From the NCBI RefSeq assembly GCF_014653175.1, contig NZ_BNAG01000003.1, positions 248,001 through 312,000 on the forward strand: 64,000 nt of DNA. Reading direction: 5' to 3'. The notes below the pieces were generated by a model. It did no database searches. It saw only the letters and a program-made list of their open reading frames with translations, and had not been told where the DNA came from. Positions 60,894 through 64,000 of this stretch are shown piece by piece; the stretch's first letter is position 1, and every line of letters starts with the position of its first letter. Origin of the DNA: Roseivirga thermotolerans (GTDB taxonomy: Bacteria > Bacteroidota > Bacteroidia > Cytophagales > Cyclobacteriaceae). The translations under genes and the position numbers were made by a program.

Positions 60894-61349
60894 ATGGTAA
60901 AGGTATTCAATCAGAACTATAAAGCACGAATTAAGAAGTTTTTGGAGCGGCAGCACTTTATGAAGCTGGTGGGCTTCGATCTGAACGTGATCGATGAAGG
61001 AAGAACCGAAGGATGGTTGGAGCTTAGAGAAGAGCACCAGCAACAAACGGGTTTAGTACATGGCGGGGTAACAGCTACTGTAGCCGACATAGTAGCGGGA
61101 TTTTCGGCCTACACGGTGGTTGCTGAAGATCAGCATGTGGTAACAGGAGAAATAAAAATATCGTATTTCGCTCCCGGCCGGGGGCAAAAGCTTTATGCCA
61201 AAGGCTGGGTGGTGAAACAGGGTAAAAAAATGAACTTCTGTGAAGCTGAAGTTTGGTGTATAGATGGTGAAAAAAGAACTCTCATTGCCAAAGCCACTAC
61301 CACCATGGTGACTTTGTTTTCTGAAGATGTAGCGAAAAGAAAATCATAA
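60894..61349 (+). CDS. PaaI-type hotdog thioesterase
   Basis: 151 aa. Hotdog fold acyl-CoA thioesterase. Motifs: MKLVGFDLNVIDEGRTEGWL, the active-site helix HQQQTGLVHGGVTATVADIVA and the strand VVTGEIKISYFAPGRGQKLY, in which the His-Gly-Gly and the Asp/Glu helix match PaaI-type enzymes. The acyl-CoA is unknown. Two bases separate its stop from the TTG start of the helicase gene. Confidence 0.88.
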   Translation: MVKVFNQNYKARIKKFLERQHFMKLVGFDLNVIDEGRTEGWLELREEHQQQTGLVHGGVTATVADIVAGFSAYTVVAEDQHVVTGEIKISYFAPGRGQKLYAKGWVVKQGKKMNFCEAEVWCIDGEKRTLIAKATTTMVTLFSEDVAKRKS

Positions 61350-61351
61350 GA

Positions 61352-62752
61352 TTGGCCAGGCCTTCGGAAATACTGCTGCAAAAATTTCCCTTCCAGCCAA
61401 CAGAAGGCCAGAAGAGGCTTTTTAGCTTGTTTGATGACTTTTTACTCAACAAGCGACTCCACAAACCTGTGTTGGTTCTTAAAGGCTATGCAGGAACCGG
61501 CAAAACAACAGTGGTAAGTGCTATTGTTCAGACGCTTCCTTTTTTTCAGTTTAAATATGTGTTAATGGCACCCACCGGCCGAGCGGCCAAAGTCATGTCG
61601 GGTTATAGCAAACGAACGGCTTTTACAATTCACAAAAAGGTTTTTCAGCAAACCGCAGAACCCGGTGGAGGGCTGGAGTTTAAAAGACAGTCCAACTATC
61701 ACAAAAACACCGTGTTCATAGTCGATGAGGCCTCTATGATCTCAGATAGTGCCGAGTACGGACAAAAGGGCTTGCTCACCGACCTTATGGACTATGTGTT
61801 TTCACAAGAGGGAAATCGCTTATTGCTTATTGGAGACACAGCACAGTTGCCTCCGGTCGGTAATTTGGAAAGTCCGGCTTTAGAAAAGCCTTACTTGCAG
61901 CATCATTTCAAAGCTGAAGTTCAGAGTTTGGAGCTTACAGAGGTTATGCGTCAGGATGAGGACTCGGGCATTCTTTACAATGCTACCCATTTACGCAGTG
62001 AATTGCCGAAGGAGAGTTTTAGGCTGAAGCTTACTACGGGACGTTTTAAGGATATTTTTAAAATGACAGGAGAGCGGTTGGAAGATGGCTTGCGCTATGC
62101 CTACGATAAGTATGGGGTAGAAAATACAGCCATCATATGCCGAAGCAATAAAAATGCTGTTCAATACAATCAGTATATACGAAGGGCCATACAGTATAGG
62201 GAAGATGAACTGGAGGCCGGAGATATTCTTATGATTGTGAGAAACAACTATCATTTTTTACCGGAGAATGCACCGGCCGGTTTTTTAGCCAATGGCGATT
62301 TTGTAGAGGTATTGAAGATAAAGCGTTTCGAAGAATTGTATGGCTTGCGCTTTGCCGAACTATCGCTTCGCCTGCTCGATTACCCCGACCAGGAGCCGTT
62401 TGAGGCAAAGGTGATTTTAGACACACTCTATTCGCCTGAGGCTTCTTTGAACGATAAGGCGTATAAGAATCTCTATGAACAGGTGGCGGAAGACTATGCA
62501 GACCTAAGCACCAAACGGGAGCGCGCCAAAGCCCTTAAGAGCGATCCTTACCTGAATGCACTGCAAGTGAAATTTGCCTATGCCCTCACTTGTCATAAAT
62601 CGCAGGGAGGGCAGTGGGAAGCGGTTTTTGTAGATCAGGGTTACCTAACCGAAGAAATGGTTAATCAGGAGTATATACGCTGGCTCTATACGGCCGTGAC
62701 CCGGGCTACTAAAGAGCTTTATTTGGTCAATTTTCACCCCAGATTCTTTTAG
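61352..62752 (+). CDS. RecD-like SF1 helicase/ATPase
   Basis: 466 aa, shorter than classical RecD. Walker A LKGYAGTGKTTVVSAI, motif Ia VLMAPTGRAAKVMSGYSKR, DEAS in VFIVDEASMISDSAEYG, LLIGDTAQLPPVGNLESPAL, and C-terminal UvrD-like box TCHKSQGGQWEAVFVDQG and WLYTAVTRATKELYLV are present, so the enzyme should be active. Start is TTG at 61352. Such RecD-type helicases in Bacteroidota are often listed as AAA family; RecBC genes are not nearby. Translationally linked with the thioesterase. Confidence 0.9.
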   Translation: MARPSEILLQKFPFQPTEGQKRLFSLFDDFLLNKRLHKPVLVLKGYAGTGKTTVVSAIVQTLPFFQFKYVLMAPTGRAAKVMSGYSKRTAFTIHKKVFQQTAEPGGGLEFKRQSNYHKNTVFIVDEASMISDSAEYGQKGLLTDLMDYVFSQEGNRLLLIGDTAQLPPVGNLESPALEKPYLQHHFKAEVQSLELTEVMRQDEDSGILYNATHLRSELPKESFRLKLTTGRFKDIFKMTGERLEDGLRYAYDKYGVENTAIICRSNKNAVQYNQYIRRAIQYREDELEAGDILMIVRNNYHFLPENAPAGFLANGDFVEVLKIKRFEELYGLRFAELSLRLLDYPDQEPFEAKVILDTLYSPEASLNDKAYKNLYEQVAEDYADLSTKRERAKALKSDPYLNALQVKFAYALTCHKSQGGQWEAVFVDQGYLTEEMVNQEYIRWLYTAVTRATKELYLVNFHPRFF

Positions 62753-62794
62753 CCGCAGGCCAAAAGCGCAGACTAGCCGGGAGTCTAATAGTAC

Positions 62795-63172
62795 CTACAA
62801 AGCCTTATTGGCACCAATCAGAAGGAATATCCATCCTGCAATAAAGGCCAATCCACCAATGGGAGTAATAGCCCCGAGCCAGGTAATGTTGGTCAAGCTA
62901 AGGGTATAGAGAGAGCCGCTAAAGACCAGAATACCCGCTACAAAAGCCCAGGAGGCGTAGCTAAAATAAGGGGTGTTGGTGTGTAGCATTATGAGACCAA
63001 CAAGCAGTAGGGCCAAGGTATGATAGAATTGATATTTAACGGCAGTTTCGTAGGTTTCAATTCGTCCGTTGGCAGTGAGGGTAGCCTCAAGTCCATGAGC
63101 TCCAAATGCTTCCAGGCCAACACTCAAGGCTCCGAGTACACCGGCTAATATTATTACTGTTTTTGCGGTCAT
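62795..63172 (-). CDS. DUF423 membrane protein
   Basis: 125 aa, four helices. Characteristic VIILAGVLGALSVGLEAFGAHGL with the conserved GAFGAHGL-type end, YQFYHTLALLLVGLIML, FVAGILVFSGSLYTLSL and AITPIGGLAFIAGWIFLL. This is the small DUF423 (YgdD-like) inner-membrane family of unknown function. It is convergent with the RecD-like helicase and downstream of yggS. Confidence 0.9.
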   Translation of the reverse strand: MTAKTVIILAGVLGALSVGLEAFGAHGLEATLTANGRIETYETAVKYQFYHTLALLLVGLIMLHTNTPYFSYASWAFVAGILVFSGSLYTLSLTNITWLGAITPIGGLAFIAGWIFLLIGANKAL

Positions 63173-63204
63173 TTCACTTCTTGTTTTATCCTATAAAAGG
63201 TCGG

Positions 63205-63879
63205 TTAATGATAATTTCGTTCACCAAATATGGCACTACCCACACGAACCATGGTACTGCCTTCTTCCAACGCAATCTTATAATCTCCCGTCATGCCCAT
63301 AGAAAGTTCTTTCATTTGTACTTTCTCCGAACGGAAGGCTTCTGCTACTTCATCGAATAAATTTTTGAGGTAGCGGAATTCGCTTCTCACCTGTTCCTGA
63401 TTTTCTGTATTGGTGGCCATGCCCATAAACCCAACTATGCGTATATTCTCCATTTCTGCCAGGTCTGGAGACTTTAGCAGATCAAAGAGTTCGTCTTTAT
63501 CGAGTCCGAACTTTGTTTCTTCACTGGCAATAAAAATCTGAAGCAGGCAGTCGATTACCCGATCGTGCTTCTGTGCTTGTTTGTTAATTTCCCTGAGCAG
63601 GCGCAGGCTGTCCACTCCATGAATCAGGTGAACAAAAGGGGCAATGTATTTGACTTTGTTTCTTTGCAGGTGGCCAATCATGTGCCATCGAATGTCTTTA
63701 GGCAGTGCTTCATACTTGGCCGTTAGCTCCTGAACCTTATTTTCTCCTAAATCTCTTTGTCCGCATTCGTAGGCCTGTAACAAATCGCTGTTGGGCTTAG
63801 TCTTACTCACGGCAATAAGCCTTGCCTTAAACGGAGCTAGTTCCTTATTAAAATGTGCAATATTTTCTGCAATACTCAT
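63205..63879 (-). CDS. PLP-binding YggS/PLPHP protein
   Basis: 224 aa. PLP homeostasis protein; binds PLP at the Lys in LIAVSKTKPNSDL. Other motifs: RDLGENKVQELTAKYEALP, RWHMIGHLQRNKVKYIAPFV, HGVDSLRLLREI, KFGLDKDELFDLL, and the C-terminal SMGMTGDYKIALEEGSTMVRVGSAIFG (parts SMGMTGDYKIALEEGSTMVR and GSAIFG). Complete. The start at 63879 is preferred to the in-frame ATG at 63942, which adds a basic 21-residue tail not seen in the family. Confidence 0.94.
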   Translation of the reverse strand: MSIAENIAHFNKELAPFKARLIAVSKTKPNSDLLQAYECGQRDLGENKVQELTAKYEALPKDIRWHMIGHLQRNKVKYIAPFVHLIHGVDSLRLLREINKQAQKHDRVIDCLLQIFIASEETKFGLDKDELFDLLKSPDLAEMENIRIVGFMGMATNTENQEQVRSEFRYLKNLFDEVAEAFRSEKVQMKELSMGMTGDYKIALEEGSTMVRVGSAIFGERNYH

Positions 63880-64000
63880 TAGGATGCTTTTTAATGTGGA
63901 GTTTAGATTTCTATTATATTTGATTGCCCGAATGGGGCGCAATTTAGCATAAAAACAGCTGCTTGAGGCTTACTGTTCAATAAACCGAAATAAGATATAT

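Noticed and set aside
1-64000. CRISPR arrays, rRNA operons and riboswitches
   Set aside because: No regularly spaced repeats, no rRNA sequence and no recognisable glycine, TPP or cobalamin riboswitch, also not upstream of gcvT or the cobalamin adenosyltransferase.

Overview
The window is a 64 kb piece of a Bacteroidota chromosome, most likely from the order Cytophagales (inference). The evidence is the gene families present (Bacteroidota-type LptD, DUF4905, DUF3822, DUF6263, TIGR02757, GIN-domain and DUF4221-like proteins, NfeD), promoters of the TTTG-N18/19-TAnnTTTG type upstream of several genes, and weak Shine-Dalgarno use apart from the one inside the prfB frameshift site. Nearly all of it is dense chromosomal housekeeping. 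I recognise no rRNA, tRNA, CRISPR array, prophage, integrase or transposase.

Layout. 1-8.6 kb: truncated lptD diverging from an amidase and an MCE lipid-transport protein, a biotin-type carboxylase beta subunit with a SirB1-like protein, a phosphopantetheinyl transferase, a WD40/DivIVA pair and folB. 8.6-10.9 kb: an interspersed element, then a superfamily 1 helicase. 10.9-16.1 kb: an A+T-rich accessory island whose borders are 83-bp copies of the helicase 3' end. It carries a Cys-rich secreted peptide, two propeller-like lipoproteins, a CxxC lipoprotein and an unknown secreted protein. 16.1-20 kb: a FAD oxidoreductase with a clear promoter and operator, and an operon of A-type Fe-S carrier, carbamoyltransferase and ATP-grasp enzyme. 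20-28.5 kb: small membrane proteins, thioredoxin-like and NAD-binding proteins, a CocE-type hydrolase, a YHS operon and a regulator with two AraC-type DNA-binding domains. 28.6-43.4 kb: dtd, mazG-like, aspartyl hydroxylase, comB, gcvT, an FtsX-type permease, rnhB, Nudix, MATE, a GIN protein, lysoplasmalogenase, an MFS transporter and prfB with its programmed frameshift. 43.4-64 kb: ilvE, cobalamin adenosyltransferase, an ABC ATPase, a large TPR membrane protein, gatC/plsC, a globin, a Cys/Met PLP enzyme, nfeD, DUF4905/LysM/TIGR02757, pyrE, Nudix, coaD, DUF3822, a thioesterase, a RecD-like helicase and YggS.

The most interesting signals are not ordinary genes. (1) A 147-bp non-autonomous element is present in two near-identical copies and one older inverted copy. 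It has terminal inverted repeats, 10-bp target duplications and two internal arms that can fold in two exclusive ways, with a compensatory change in the old copy. (2) The tail of the helicase gene is repeated four times across the island, as if modules had inserted serially at the stop codon and restored the gene end each time, with no recombinase in sight. (3) Inside that island, a four-cysteine secreted peptide lies upstream of a propeller-like lipoprotein and a CPGC lipoprotein, which looks like an uncharacterised envelope system.
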